Source of the DNA: Marivita sp.
Lineage (GTDB): Bacteria; Pseudomonadota; Alphaproteobacteria; Rhodobacterales; Rhodobacteraceae
Assembly: GCF_020055635.1 (NCBI RefSeq)
Contig: NZ_JAIPUT010000015.1
Location: forward strand, 23,261-87,260
DNA: 64,000 nucleotides
Direction of reading: 5' to 3'
This document shows, piece after piece, positions 18,937 to 29,812 of the stretch. Under the pieces are notes generated by a model, which made no database searches, had not been told where the DNA came from, and worked only from the letters and a program-made list of their open reading frames with translations. Position numbers and translations under genes: made by a program. The number at the start of each line of letters is the position of its first letter. Within the stretch, counting starts at the first letter, position 1.

Positions 18937-19347
18937 ATGTCCGACACCATCATTTCGCGCTGTGAAGCCCAGGGGCTGCGGCTGACCGACCAACGGCGCA
19001 CCATCGCGCAGGTGCTGGAAGACTCGCGGGACCACCCGCATGTCGAAGAGCTTTATGCACGCGCCTCGGGCATCGACCCGAACATCTCGATCGCCACGGT
19101 GTACCGGACGGTCAAACTGTTCGAAGAGGCGGGGATCCTCGAAAAGGTCGATTTCGGCGATGGCCGCGCCCGTTACGAAGATGCCGAGCGCGATCACCAC
19201 GACCACCTGATCGACCTGCAAACCGGCAAGGTGATCGAATTCGTCGACCCCGAGATCGAGGCCTTGCAGGAAAAGATCGCCGCCAAGCTGGGCTACAGGC
19301 TCAAGGGTCACAAGCTCGAGCTTTACGGCGTGCCGATCAAGAAGTGA
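18937..19347 (+). CDS. mur: Fur-family metal regulator, Mur/Fur type
   Basis: Metal-responsive repressor of 136 residues. A winged-helix DNA-binding half (LRLTDQRRTIAQVLEDS; ISIATVYRTVKLFEEAG) is followed by a metal-binding dimerisation half with RDHHDHLIDLQTGKVIEF. The HHDHLIDL form, lacking the CxxC zinc site of classical Fur, and the ending LELYGVPIKK match the alphaproteobacterial Mur group. Mur mostly controls manganese uptake (established knowledge). The ATG at 18937 is chosen as the family start; an ATG at 18919 is possible. No metal transporter is adjacent. Flanking EamA genes are on the same strand. Confidence 0.88.
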   Translation: MSDTIISRCEAQGLRLTDQRRTIAQVLEDSRDHPHVEELYARASGIDPNISIATVYRTVKLFEEAGILEKVDFGDGRARYEDAERDHHDHLIDLQTGKVIEFVDPEIEALQEKIAAKLGYRLKGHKLELYGVPIKK

Positions 19348-19412
19348 CGCTGCCGCGGCGCGCGGTGCCGACGGGTCTGGCCTCTGGCCGCAAAGAGGCG
19401 TAGCCCAGCCGA

Positions 19413-20306
19413 ATGCAAACCGTGCGCGCCATCCTTCTGATGATCCTCGCGATGGCGCTTCTGGCGCTCAGCGACCTGTTCATCAAGCTGTCCTCGCAGG
19501 TCCTGACGCCGGGCCACGTGATGTTCTTTCTCAGCCTGGGCGGTACGCTGGTCTTCATCCTGATCGCCCGGATGCAAGGCGCGACGCTTCTCAGCCGCGA
19601 TGCGCTGCACCCGTGGGTTCTGGCGCGCAGCGGTCTTGAAATCATAGGCGGCATCGGCCTTGTCATGTCCATCGGGCGGATTCCGCTGTCGCTCTTTGCC
19701 GCGATCATGCAGATGGCGCCGCTGGTTGTGACATTGGGTGCCGCGGTCTTTCTCAAGGAACCAGTCGGGCCGCGGCGCTGGATCGCGATCCTGGCCGGGA
19801 TCGTCGGCATGCTGCTGGTGATCCGGCCCGGTGCCGCGGGCTTCGAACCCGCCGCGCTCTTTGCCGTGATGGGGGTGTGCGGGCTTGGGCTGCGCGACCT
19901 GATCACCCGCCTTTCGCCGCCGCATATCCCCTCGATCTCGTTGGCAACATGGGGATTTTCCGCCACCATCCCGATGGGGCTCATCCTGATGCTCGTGATG
20001 CAGCAACCGGTCACCGTGACGACCACGACAATCTGGCACATGGGGGTGGCCATCGTCGTGACCGCCGCCGGCTATTATGCCGTGACCCAGGCCATGCGCA
20101 TGGCCCCGGCGGCCATCGTCTCCCCGTTCCGCTATACGCGACTGATTTTCTCGATGAGCGTCGGAATCCTGATCTTTGGAGAACGCCCGGACGGGCTGAC
20201 GCTGCTGGGCGCGGGGATCATTCTCTCGGCGGGGCTCTATGCGCTTTACCGGGAACGCAAACTGGCGCTGGCGCGCGATCCGGTGGTGGCGCAAACAGTG
20301 CGTTAG
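19413..20306 (+). CDS. EamA (DMT) family transporter
   Basis: Membrane transporter of 297 residues with two EamA repeats (MALLALSDLFIKLSSQVL; ILAGIVGMLLVIRPGAAGF; LTLLGAGIILSAGLYALY). The substrate is unknown. Its TAG stop codon (20304-20306) lies inside a degenerate LacI-type palindrome (20302-20313) placed upstream of the probable eno promoter, so the gene's end doubles as part of the eno control region. Confidence 0.88.
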   Translation: MQTVRAILLMILAMALLALSDLFIKLSSQVLTPGHVMFFLSLGGTLVFILIARMQGATLLSRDALHPWVLARSGLEIIGGIGLVMSIGRIPLSLFAAIMQMAPLVVTLGAAVFLKEPVGPRRWIAILAGIVGMLLVIRPGAAGFEPAALFAVMGVCGLGLRDLITRLSPPHIPSISLATWGFSATIPMGLILMLVMQQPVTVTTTTIWHMGVAIVVTAAGYYAVTQAMRMAPAAIVSPFRYTRLIFSMSVGILIFGERPDGLTLLGAGIILSAGLYALYRERKLALARDPVVAQTVR

Positions 20307-20313
20307 CGCTAGC
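20302..20313. promoter_or_regulatory. Degenerate LacI-type operator upstream of eno
   Basis: GTTAGCGCTAGC differs at one base from the GTTAGCGCTAAC operators of zwf and edd. It overlaps the stop of the upstream transporter and ends 8 bp before a possible eno -35 element. This would place it near -48, an activator position rather than a repressor one. Confidence 0.5.
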
Positions 20314-20321
20314 AGGCCCAG

Positions 20322-20349
20322 TTTACTTTGCGTCCGTCCCTGATATACC
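20322..20349 (+). promoter_or_regulatory. Possible eno promoter
   Basis: TTTACT (20322-20327), 16-bp spacer, TATACC (20344-20349). This predicts a transcript start near 20356, about 29 nt before the eno ATG. The match to the housekeeping consensus is only partial. Confidence 0.4.
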
Positions 20350-20357
20350 GCCGCTGA

Positions 20358-21662
<1,305 letters not shown>

Positions 21663-21694
21663 GGTTTCGAATTTTCCTTCGGAAAATCCGACAG

Positions 21695-21721
21695 GCCGGG
21701 CGCTGCGCGCCCGGCTTTTTT
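21695..21721 (+). terminator. Intrinsic terminator of eno
   Basis: GCCGGGCGC (21695-21703), loop TGC, GCGCCCGGC (21707-21715), then six T. A smaller perfect hairpin, ATTTTCC-TTC-GGAAAAT (21671-21687), sits between the stop and this terminator. Confidence 0.92.
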
Positions 21722-21756
21722 GCATATTTGGAAAGAGAAGAAGATCAGGACAGGGC

Positions 21757-22212
21757 TTAACTGCCCGCCTTCGGATCCTTGTAGATGCCCTGTTCCTTCA
21801 GCGCGTCGACAACCTCGGCGGGCATGTATTCCTCGTCATGCTTGGCGAGGATCTCGGAGGCTTCGAACACGCCGTTCACGAAGCGGCCGGTTCCGACCAT
21901 GCCTTCGTTCTCGGAGAACAGGTCCGGCAGCACCCCGGAATAGGTCACCGGCACGGTGGCGCCACCGTCGGTCACGCTGAAGGACACGGTGGACCCCTGC
22001 CCCCGGACAATCGAGCCTTCCTCGACAAGGCCGCCGATGCGGAAGGTTTCGTTCGGCGCGGGCGGCTCTGCCACCACCTGGCTGGGCGAGCGGAAGAAGT
22101 TGATCCCGTCGCGCATGCCATAGCCGATCAGCGCGGTCGACAGCACCAGCGCCACGGTGGCCAGGGCGATCACCTGGATGCGCCGTTGTTTCTTGAGCGA
22201 TTTCAGAGCCAC
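21757..22212 (-). CDS. ccmE: Haem chaperone CcmE
   Basis: Periplasmic membrane-anchored protein that binds haem covalently and delivers it to CcmF. 151 residues: a basic cytoplasmic start (SLKKQRRIQV), one N-terminal transmembrane helix (VIALATVALVLSTALIGYGM) and an OB-fold domain. The haem-binding motif LAKHDEEYMP contains the conserved histidine and tyrosine. It is located downstream of argC and away from ccmF-ccmH, so the cytochrome c maturation genes are dispersed here. It converges on eno, whose terminator lies in the gap. Confidence 0.95.
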   Translation of the reverse strand: MALKSLKKQRRIQVIALATVALVLSTALIGYGMRDGINFFRSPSQVVAEPPAPNETFRIGGLVEEGSIVRGQGSTVSFSVTDGGATVPVTYSGVLPDLFSENEGMVGTGRFVNGVFEASEILAKHDEEYMPAEVVDALKEQGIYKDPKAGS

Positions 22213-22364
22213 GGAATCCTCCCGACAAAGCCTGCTTCAATATAGACATGGAAAGACCGCGCGCAAACTGCGCCAGATCAATTTGCCGCAGTCTGATTTC
22301 ACTTTTTCTTCCCTGCGTGGCCCGGCATTGCGTTCGAAGAGCACTGGGCCAGGCCGGGAAACGG

Positions 22365-23393
22365 TCAAGGGAAGCAGGGCGCCAGCATCAGGCCCGTCGT
22401 TTCCGGCAGACCGAGCATCAGGTTCGCGTTCTGCAACGCCTGCCCCGACGACCCCTTGGTCAGGTTGTCGAGCGCCGCCACCACGATGGCGCGGCCGTCG
22501 ATCCGGTCGCCGGTGACGCCGATATGGCAGAAATTCGATCCGCGCACATGATGCGTCGAGGGGGTTTCGCCGAAGGGCAGCACCTCGATGAAGGGCTCTT
22601 TGGCATAGGCCGTGGCCAGGGCGCCGTGAACCGCCTGCGCGTCGCCGCTGACATAGCAGGTTGCAAGGATGCCGCGGTTTGCCGGGATCAGGTGCGGGGT
22701 GAACTGAACGCGGACCTCTTCACCCGCCAGGGCGCTGAATTCCTGATCGAATTCCCCAAGATGCCGATGCGTGCCGCCGACCGCATAGGCGTTGGTGCCC
22801 TCGGACAGCTCGGCGTGCAGGAGGTTCTCCTTGAGCGACCTTCCCGCGCCCGAGACCGCACATTTCAGGTCGAGGATGATGTCTTTCAACCCGATCACCT
22901 TGTCGGCAATCAACGGGCGTAGGACATATTGCCCGGTCGCCGCATTGCAGCCGGTGCCAGCCACCAGACGCGCCCCGCGGATGGCCTCGCGATAGAATTC
23001 GGTCAGGCCGTAGACCGCCTCGTGCTGCATCTCGACCGCCGCATGCGGATTGCCATACCACTTTTCGTACTCGGCCGGATCACGCAGCCGGAAATCCGCC
23101 GAAAGGTCGACGATTTTCAGGTGTTCGGGCAGTCTCGAAATCACCTCCTGGCTGGTCTTGTGCGGCAGCGCGCAGAAGCACAGGTCGATGTCGGAAAAAT
23201 CGATCTCTTCCCAGGTCACGAGCTGCGGCAGGTCGAGATGGCGCAGGAAGGGAAAGACCTGCGCGATGCTCTGGCCCGCCTTGGAATTCGCGGCCAGCGC
23301 GGCGATTTCCATATCGGGATGGGTGGCGATCAGGCGCAGCAATTCGGCCCCGGTATAGCCGCTGGCGCCGATGATGGCGATTTTTTGGGTCAT
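22365..23393 (-). CDS. argC: N-acetyl-gamma-glutamyl-phosphate reductase
   Basis: NADPH-dependent reduction of N-acetylglutamyl phosphate in arginine synthesis. 342 residues, the long ArgC type. The NADP-binding start is [17 protein letters not shown]. The catalytic cysteine lies in [18 protein letters not shown], a variant of the commoner GCYPT motif. SADFRLRD and the C-terminal substrate domain are intact. murI lies 45 bp upstream and ccmE 152 bp downstream, all on the minus strand; a shared transcript with murI is plausible but there is no pathway link. Confidence 0.94.
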   Translation of the reverse strand: MTQKIAIIGASGYTGAELLRLIATHPDMEIAALAANSKAGQSIAQVFPFLRHLDLPQLVTWEEIDFSDIDLCFCALPHKTSQEVISRLPEHLKIVDLSADFRLRDPAEYEKWYGNPHAAVEMQHEAVYGLTEFYREAIRGARLVAGTGCNAATGQYVLRPLIADKVIGLKDIILDLKCAVSGAGRSLKENLLHAELSEGTNAYAVGGTHRHLGEFDQEFSALAGEEVRVQFTPHLIPANRGILATCYVSGDAQAVHGALATAYAKEPFIEVLPFGETPSTHHVRGSNFCHIGVTGDRIDGRAIVVAALDNLTKGSSGQALQNANLMLGLPETTGLMLAPCFP

Positions 23394-23438
23394 GACAGAC
23401 CTCCGATGACAGGGTGGAAGACGGGTATGCGGATCGGC

Positions 23439-24251
23439 TCAGGCGGGCTCGAACTGGATCCGTCGTCGCAGGAACTGGGTGGCGTGATCGGACACGCGTT
23501 TCGGATCGCCGGTGGTCAGGAACATCGCGCTCTGGCCCGATCCGTGCATGTTCGGATGCCGATCAAGATAATCCGCCAAGGACGCGGCCACAAGGTTCGC
23601 CTGAGAATAGACCGCCACTTCGGGCCCGAGCGCATCCTGAAACACTTCCTGCATCAGCGGGTAATGCGTGCAGCCGAGGATCGCCGCCTGCGGGGTCGGC
23701 ATCTTGCGTTTGAGCGCATCGACATGGGACCGCACCAGCGCTTCGGCGAGGATCATGTCACCTTCTTCGATGGCATCGACAAGGCCGCCGCAGGCCTGCG
23801 CCTCGACATCGACACCGATGGCGCGGAAGGCCAGTTCGCGCTGGAACGCGCGGCTGCGCACCGTCGCCGGTGTGGCAAACAAGGCCACATGTTGAACCGC
23901 CACTTCGCGCGGCGGAGAATTGTCGCCCCATTGCCGTTCTGTCAGTGCCTCGATCAGCGGCACGAACACGCCCAGCACCCGCTTGTCGCGCGGAATCCAG
24001 CTTTCCTGCATCCGGCGCAACGCGGCCGCAGAGGCGGTGTTGCAGGCCAGGATCACCAGGTCGCAGCCCGCGTCCCACAGCCGTTCGGTCGCGCCACAGG
24101 TCAGATTGTAGACATCATCCGCATCGCGCACGCCGTAGGGCGCGTGCTTGTTGTCGCCCAGATAGACGAAAGGCACGTCGGGCAGGCGCTTGGACACCGC
24201 GTCCAGCACCGTCAAGCCGCCCAGCCCGCTGTCAAATATGCCTACCGCCAT
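23439..24251 (-). CDS. murI: Glutamate racemase
   Basis: Makes D-glutamate for peptidoglycan precursors. 270 residues. The two catalytic cysteines are in [15 protein letters not shown] and [10 protein letters not shown], and the N-terminal [14 protein letters not shown] and [11 protein letters not shown] are family signatures. It begins 24 bp after the acyltransferase gene and ends 45 bp before argC, so LPLAT-murI-argC may form one transcript. Confidence 0.95.
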   Translation of the reverse strand: MAVGIFDSGLGGLTVLDAVSKRLPDVPFVYLGDNKHAPYGVRDADDVYNLTCGATERLWDAGCDLVILACNTASAAALRRMQESWIPRDKRVLGVFVPLIEALTERQWGDNSPPREVAVQHVALFATPATVRSRAFQRELAFRAIGVDVEAQACGGLVDAIEEGDMILAEALVRSHVDALKRKMPTPQAAILGCTHYPLMQEVFQDALGPEVAVYSQANLVAASLADYLDRHPNMHGSGQSAMFLTTGDPKRVSDHATQFLRRRIQFEPA

Positions 24252-24275
24252 TGCGTCCTCGCCCCTGCCTGCGGG

Positions 24276-25160
24276 TCACGACTGGCTGCGCACCCGATGG
24301 CGTTCTTCAAATTCGAAGCCGTAGTCATAAGACGGGAACGGCGTTGGAGAAAGCTCATACGTCGCTTTGCGGAGGAAATCCATCAGCTCTCGCGCGTCTT
24401 TTTGGCGGCTTTGAATCGCGTGGGCCGGAATGGGGCGGCCGATCACCACGCGCACCGGAGTGTCGAGCCGTTTGCGGAACTCCTTGATCAGGAGTCCCAT
24501 GCGCAGCGTCGTATGCAGGTGGCTGGCGAGTTGGAACAGCCGGCTGGTGTGGCCGTCGAAATAGATCGGCACAACCGTGGCGTCCGACTTGGCGATCATC
24601 CGGGCGGTGAAGGCACGCCACCCCGGGTCCATCGGCTTGGCAAAGGGCCTGGCCGCGGTTGACACGGTGCCGCCGGGAAACACCCCGATGCAGCCGCCCT
24701 GCCCGAGATAGCCCAAGGCCTCTTTCCGCGTCGCGATATTCTGGTCCACGGCGGCCCTGGTGTCGTCGAAATCCACCGGCAGAATGATCTTGTCCAGCTC
24801 CTCGGCCTTGCGGAAGACCTTGTGCGCCAGGATGCGGAAATCGCCGCGCGTGATCGACAGGATGTGCCCAAGGATCAGCCCGTCGAGAATGCCGTAAGGG
24901 TGGTTTGCAATGACGATGAGCGGCCCGGTTCGGGGGATGTTGTCCAGCGATCCGCCGACCACATCGAGGCTCAGACCGTAGAGATCGACCATCACCTCCC
25001 AGAAATCGCGGCCCTGTGCGACCTCGTCCTCGTAGCCTGCGGCGCGTTTGATCAGGCTCAACCGCCCGGTCGCATTTTCCATCAGCCGGATCATGGCACG
25101 GCCGGGTTTGGACCGGGCGGAATAGGCGTAGGATATATCACGGGCGGCGGATGACGTCAC
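24276..25160 (-). CDS. Lysophospholipid acyltransferase family protein
   Basis: Membrane-associated acyltransferase-like protein of 294 residues, related to the PlsC/OlsA/haemolysin-associated group. The acceptor motif is IVIANHPYGILDGLILG around residue 85 and the second block is GVFPGGTVSTAARP. Here FPGG replaces the usual FPEG, as in some ornithine-lipid acyltransferase relatives. The substrate is unknown. I favour the GTG at 25160, which has GAGG 7 nt upstream; a TTG one codon earlier is possible. It is first gene of a likely LPLAT-murI-argC run. Confidence 0.82.
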   Translation of the reverse strand: MTSSAARDISYAYSARSKPGRAMIRLMENATGRLSLIKRAAGYEDEVAQGRDFWEVMVDLYGLSLDVVGGSLDNIPRTGPLIVIANHPYGILDGLILGHILSITRGDFRILAHKVFRKAEELDKIILPVDFDDTRAAVDQNIATRKEALGYLGQGGCIGVFPGGTVSTAARPFAKPMDPGWRAFTARMIAKSDATVVPIYFDGHTSRLFQLASHLHTTLRMGLLIKEFRKRLDTPVRVVIGRPIPAHAIQSRQKDARELMDFLRKATYELSPTPFPSYDYGFEFEERHRVRSQS

Positions 25161-25253
25161 CAAGGCACCTCGGGAAAAGCGGGAACGCGCCGTGCTAGCG
25201 CGCCCCGATTTATCCGCAAAGATGTAACAGGAACTTAACGTCCATATGACGCA

Positions 25254-28200
25254 TCATTCCGCCGCTTGCTTGAGGCTTGCCCCTCCTGCGCGCAATACCG
25301 CCAGCAATTCTTCGCGGCGCTTTTCGGCGCGGGCGGCATTGGCCTGCTTCACCGGGCCGAAACCGCGGATTTGCAGCGGCAGTTCCGCAAGCGCCACCAG
25401 CGCGTCCATCGTTTCGGGCTTGGCCCTGGGCAGCCATTCCGCCATGTCGGCCTCGTATTGCGCGATCAGCGCGCGTTCCATCCGGCGTTCCTCGGTGCGA
25501 CCGAACGGATCGAAGGGCGTGCCGCGCAGCATCTTCAGTTTCGCCAAGAGACCAAAGCCCTTCAGCATTCCTTCACCGTACTGCTTTTTCACCGGCCGCC
25601 CATCCGCGCCGGTTTTCGACAGCATCGGCGGTGCAAGATGAAAGGACATCCTGAAATCGCCGCCGAACTGCTCTCGCGCCTTGACGCGGGTGTCCAGATG
25701 CAGGCGCGCGACCTCGTATTCGTCCTTGTAGGCAAGAACCTTGTGATAGCCCTTTGCCACGGCCTCCTTCAAACGCGGGTCAGTCACCTGATCCACCTGC
25801 TTTCGATACCGCTTGGCGTAGCGTTTGCCTTGATATTTCACCAGATGGTCAAATCTGAACGCGATCTTTTCATCCAGTGTCTTGGGCAGCGGGATGATCT
25901 TGGGTTCGGCCACCCTTGCCGCGTCTTCGGGGTACAGCACCGCCCAACGCCCGATCTCGAAGGCGCGGATGTTCTTTTCCGCGGCAGCCCCGTTCAGCTC
26001 GATGGCCTGGGCGATGGCATCATAGCTCAATGGCACCAAGCCCCGCTGCCATGCTGCACCAAGGATCATCATGTTGGAAAAGATCGAATCCCCCTGCGTG
26101 GCCTTGGCCAGTTCGGAGGCGTCGAAGAGATCGAGCTTTTCCCTAAGACGTGCCTCAAGCGAGACTTTCAAGCGGTCGGTTGGCAAGGAAAATTCCGTAT
26201 CGCGTGTAAAATCCCCCGTGATGATTTCGTGGCTGTTCACCACCGCCCCGGTGCGCCCCGTGCGCATCAGACCCAACGTCTTGGCCCCCGCGCTGACCAC
26301 AAGATCACCGCCGATCAGCGCGTCCGCCTCGCCCGTCGCCACGCGAATGGCGCTGATGTCGCCGGGCGTGTTCGCCAGCCGCAGGTGGATATGCACCGCA
26401 CCGCCCTTCTGTGCGAGGCCGGCCATCTCCATCATGCCAGCGCCCTTGCCGTCGATCTGCGCCGCCTGTGCCAAGACCGCGCCGATGGTGACGACGCCGG
26501 TTCCGCCAACGCCCGTGATGACCATATTCCACGTGCCGTTAATGGAGGGTAAATCCGGATCGGGCATGTCCGGCAGGGTCACATCCGCCGTGGCCGACTT
26601 TTGCACCTGCGCGCCTTCCAGGGTGACGAAAGACGGGCAAAACCCCTTGAGACAAGAGAAATCCTTGTTGCAGGACGATTGGTCAATCGCCCGCTTGCGG
26701 CCCAGTTCGGTCTCTTTCGGCACGATGGACACGCAGTTCGACTGCACGCCGCAATCGCCGCAGCCTTCGCAGACATCTGTGTTGATGAAGACGCGCTTGT
26801 CGGGGTCGGGAAACTGCCCGCGCTTGCGGCGGCGGCGTTTTTCGGCGGCGCAGGTCTGGATATAGACGATGGCGCTGACACCCTGGGTCTTTGCAAACTT
26901 CTCCTGCACGGTTTGCAAATCCGAACGTTCTGCAAATTCAATATCTTGCGGGAAGGACTTCAGGTCGACATCCTCTTTTTCGTCATGGACGACCGCGACA
27001 TGCTGCACCCCCATCGCGCGCAGTTCGGCGGCGATCTGTTGCGGCGACAAGCCGCCTTCGTTCTTCTGCCCGCCGGTCATGGCGACGGCGTCGTTGTAGA
27101 GGATCTTGTAGGTGATCGTCGTGCCCGCCGCCAAGGCGGCGCGGATCGCCTGTACGCCCGAGTGGTTGTAGGTGCCGTCACCCAGGTTCTGGAACACATG
27201 CGGCGTCTTGGAAAACAGCGACTCGCCGATCCAGTTCGCGCCTTCGGCGCCCATATGGGTGAAGCCCGTTGTCTCGCGGTCCATCCACTGCACCATGTAG
27301 TGACAGCCGATCCCGGCATAGGCGCGGCTGCCCTCGGGCACCTTGGTCGATGAGTTGTGCGGACAGCCGGAACAGAAATACGGCAGACGCGCGGCAATCT
27401 CTTCGGCATTGTCGGCTTTTCGAGCCTCGTCAAGGGCTTGCATCCCGGCCTTGATGCGATCCGTGTCGCGCCCTTCCTCGATCAGGATCTGGCCCAGTTT
27501 CTGGGCGATCAGGATCGGATCGAGCGCGCCGCGGGTCGGGAAAAGCTCGGGTCCGTGCATCGACCCGGCTCCGCCACCCTTGTGCCATCCATAGACCCGC
27601 CGGCCCTGACGATCGTCGAAGATGGCTTCCTTGATCTGAACCTCGATCAGCTTGCGCTTTTCCTCGACGACGACGATCAGGTCGAGCCCCTCGGCCCAGT
27701 CGTGGAAGCCCTTCATGTCCAAGGGCCAGGTCTGACCGACCTTGTAGGTTGTGAGGCCCAGACGGTCTGCCTCCTCCGCATCGATGCCCAGCAGGGACAT
27801 CGCATGCACCAGATCGAGCCAGTTCTTGCCCGCCGCGACAAACCCGATCTTCGCGCCGGGCTTGCCCCAGACACGCTTGTCCATCTTGTTGGCGTGCGAA
27901 AACGCCTCGGCGGCGAAGCGCTTGTGGTCGATCATCCGCGCTTCCTGGGCGTGCGGCGTGTCGCCCAACCGGATGTTCAGCCCGCCGTCGGGCATGTCGA
28001 AGGGCGGCAGCGCAAAGGACATCCGGTCCGGGCGGCCATCGACCACCGCCGTCGCCTCGACCGTATCCTTCATCGTCTTGAGACCGACCCAAAGCCCGGA
28101 AAAGCGTGACAGGGCAAAGCCGTATAGCCCGTAATCGAGGATTTCCTGCACCCCCGCAGGTGACACGACCGGCATGTAGGCATCGACCATCGCCCATTCC

Positions 28201-28676
28201 GACTGGTGCAGCACGGTCGAGGATTCTCCGGTGTGGTCGTCGCCCATCGCCATCAGCACACCGCCATGCCGAGAGGTGCCCGCCATGTTGGCGTGGCGCA
28301 TCGCGTCGCCCGACCGGTCCACCCCCGGCCCCTTGCCGTACCACAGGCCGAAGACACCGTCATGCGTGCCTTCGCCGCGCAGTTCGGCCTGTTGCGCGCC
28401 CCAGAGCGCGGTCACGGCCAGGTCTTCGTTCAGACCTTCCTTGAAGGTGACATCGGCTGCCTTGAGGAACCGCGCGGCCCGGTTCATCTGAAGATCGACT
28501 GCGCCAAGAGGCGATCCGCGATACCCCGTGACATAGCCTGCGGTGTTCAGCCCGTTGGCGACATCGCGCGCCTTCTGCATCAGCATGAGACGGACCAGCG
28601 CCTGTGTCCCGTTCAACAGGACAGGTGATTTGGTCAGATCGAAACGGTCATTCAGCGTAATCTCGGCTTTGGTCAT
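25254..28676 (-). CDS. Indolepyruvate ferredoxin oxidoreductase, fused form
   Basis: Thiamine-diphosphate and iron-sulfur enzyme of 1140 residues that decarboxylates aryl pyruvates to aryl acetyl-CoA. The alpha and gamma parts are joined in one chain, as is common in alphaproteobacteria. The TPP motif is LGDGTYNHSGVQAI. The ferredoxin-like cluster region is around NTDVCEGCGDCGVQSNC plus CSCLKGFC-like cysteines in CNKDFSCLKGFCPSF. The C-terminal gamma domain begins near MVITGVGGTGVVTIGAVLAQ. GGAGG lies 6 nt before the ATG. It is divergent from lysR, which probably controls it; a dyad lies between them (28723-28741). Confidence 0.93.
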   Translation of the reverse strand: MTKAEITLNDRFDLTKSPVLLNGTQALVRLMLMQKARDVANGLNTAGYVTGYRGSPLGAVDLQMNRAARFLKAADVTFKEGLNEDLAVTALWGAQQAELRGEGTHDGVFGLWYGKGPGVDRSGDAMRHANMAGTSRHGGVLMAMGDDHTGESSTVLHQSEWAMVDAYMPVVSPAGVQEILDYGLYGFALSRFSGLWVGLKTMKDTVEATAVVDGRPDRMSFALPPFDMPDGGLNIRLGDTPHAQEARMIDHKRFAAEAFSHANKMDKRVWGKPGAKIGFVAAGKNWLDLVHAMSLLGIDAEEADRLGLTTYKVGQTWPLDMKGFHDWAEGLDLIVVVEEKRKLIEVQIKEAIFDDRQGRRVYGWHKGGGAGSMHGPELFPTRGALDPILIAQKLGQILIEEGRDTDRIKAGMQALDEARKADNAEEIAARLPYFCSGCPHNSSTKVPEGSRAYAGIGCHYMVQWMDRETTGFTHMGAEGANWIGESLFSKTPHVFQNLGDGTYNHSGVQAIRAALAAGTTITYKILYNDAVAMTGGQKNEGGLSPQQIAAELRAMGVQHVAVVHDEKEDVDLKSFPQDIEFAERSDLQTVQEKFAKTQGVSAIVYIQTCAAEKRRRRKRGQFPDPDKRVFINTDVCEGCGDCGVQSNCVSIVPKETELGRKRAIDQSSCNKDFSCLKGFCPSFVTLEGAQVQKSATADVTLPDMPDPDLPSINGTWNMVITGVGGTGVVTIGAVLAQAAQIDGKGAGMMEMAGLAQKGGAVHIHLRLANTPGDISAIRVATGEADALIGGDLVVSAGAKTLGLMRTGRTGAVVNSHEIITGDFTRDTEFSLPTDRLKVSLEARLREKLDLFDASELAKATQGDSIFSNMMILGAAWQRGLVPLSYDAIAQAIELNGAAAEKNIRAFEIGRWAVLYPEDAARVAEPKIIPLPKTLDEKIAFRFDHLVKYQGKRYAKRYRKQVDQVTDPRLKEAVAKGYHKVLAYKDEYEVARLHLDTRVKAREQFGGDFRMSFHLAPPMLSKTGADGRPVKKQYGEGMLKGFGLLAKLKMLRGTPFDPFGRTEERRMERALIAQYEADMAEWLPRAKPETMDALVALAELPLQIRGFGPVKQANAARAEKRREELLAVLRAGGASLKQAAE

Positions 28677-28722
28677 TTGACGCCTCCCTGCGTGAAATGT
28701 AGGGCAAGTTTAGCACGAATTT

Positions 28723-28741
28723 AGGTCATAATTACTGACCT
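28723..28741. promoter_or_regulatory. Dyad operator between ior and lysR
   Basis: AGGTCATAATTACTGACCT: AGGTCA and TGACCT are exact inverted repeats separated by 7 bp. It contains T-N11-A, the usual LysR-regulator core. It sits 47 bp before the oxidoreductase ATG and 101 bp before the lysR ATG, in an AT-rich promoter region. Confidence 0.6.
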
Positions 28742-28841
28742 TGCTACAGATTTCTGTTGAATTTAAAGTGTTCCGAGAAGTTGTCGTTCTGATATTCGTT
28801 TGTGTCATGTAGACCGGCGTCAAAGACTGAAAGAGTATAAT

Positions 28842-29747
28842 ATGGACTGGGACAAACTCAGAATATTTCATGCCGTCGCCGATGCTGGCAGCCTCACCCA
28901 TGCCGGTGATGCCCTGCACCTGTCCCAATCGGCGGTGTCCCGCCAGGTTCGGGCGCTCGAGGAATCGCTGAACACGGTGCTCTTCCACCGTCACGCACGG
29001 GGGCTGATTCTCACCGAGCAGGGCGAATTGCTGTTCGACGCCACCCGGTCGATGAACAAGCGCATCGAGGCGGCGACCGCCCGCATCCGCGACAGCGAGG
29101 AAGAGGTGTTCGGCGAATTGCGCGTGACGACCACGATCGGGTTCGGCTCGCTCTGGCTCGCCCCGCGCCTGCCCAAGCTTTACGAGAAATATCCCGACCT
29201 CAACATCGACCTGATGCTCGAAGAGCGCGTTCTCGACCTGCCGATGCGCGAGGCCGATGTCGCGGTGCGGATGAAGGAACCCAGCCAGGCCGACCTGATC
29301 CGCAAGCGCCTGATGTCGATCCGCATGCGGCTTTACGCATCGCCCGAATACCTGGCCCAGCACGGTACGCTCGAGAGTATCGAGGACATCGCCAAGCATC
29401 GGCTGATCTGCCAGAATCCCCGCGCCGCACAGGTCAGTGCGGGCATGATGCTGGTGCAGCAACTTCTGACCTATGACATCCGCTCGACGCTGACGGTGAA
29501 CAACTACTTCGGCGTGCTGCAAAGCGTGCTGTCGGGTCTCGGGATCGGCGTTCTACCCGATTACATCATCGAGGATTTTCCCACCATCCGACGCGTGTTG
29601 CCAGACGTGGAGTCGATCGAAGTCCCTGTTTTTCTTGCCTATCCCGAAGAGCTTCGCCAATCCAAACGCATCGCGGCGTTTCGCGATTTCGTGCAGGAAG
29701 AGATTTTCGCGCACCGTCAGACCCGCAAGGCGCTCGAGGCCGAGTAG
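28842..29747 (+). CDS. LysR-family transcriptional regulator
   Basis: 301-residue regulator with an N-terminal helix-turn-helix (AGSLTHAGDALHLSQSAVSR, about residues 15-34) and a periplasmic-binding-like effector domain. It is divergent from the indolepyruvate oxidoreductase gene, so by the usual LysR arrangement it may control that gene in response to an aromatic amino acid metabolite. This is inference. The start at 28842 fits the family N-terminus MDWDKLRIFHAVADAG. An exact TATAAT (28836-28841) abuts the start codon; the nearest purine run is AAAGAG. Confidence 0.92.
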   Translation: MDWDKLRIFHAVADAGSLTHAGDALHLSQSAVSRQVRALEESLNTVLFHRHARGLILTEQGELLFDATRSMNKRIEAATARIRDSEEEVFGELRVTTTIGFGSLWLAPRLPKLYEKYPDLNIDLMLEERVLDLPMREADVAVRMKEPSQADLIRKRLMSIRMRLYASPEYLAQHGTLESIEDIAKHRLICQNPRAAQVSAGMMLVQQLLTYDIRSTLTVNNYFGVLQSVLSGLGIGVLPDYIIEDFPTIRRVLPDVESIEVPVFLAYPEELRQSKRIAAFRDFVQEEIFAHRQTRKALEAE

Positions 29748-29812
29748 CGACGCAACTGTGACCCATGCGCCTCACGCATAGCGGGAATGACATATGTCAC
29801 GGGCGAAGACTA

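Noticed and set aside
22929..24662. 577-residue plus-strand frame opposite argC, murI and the acyltransferase
   Set aside because: It crosses three genes with intact catalytic motifs on the minus strand and has no recognisable domain.
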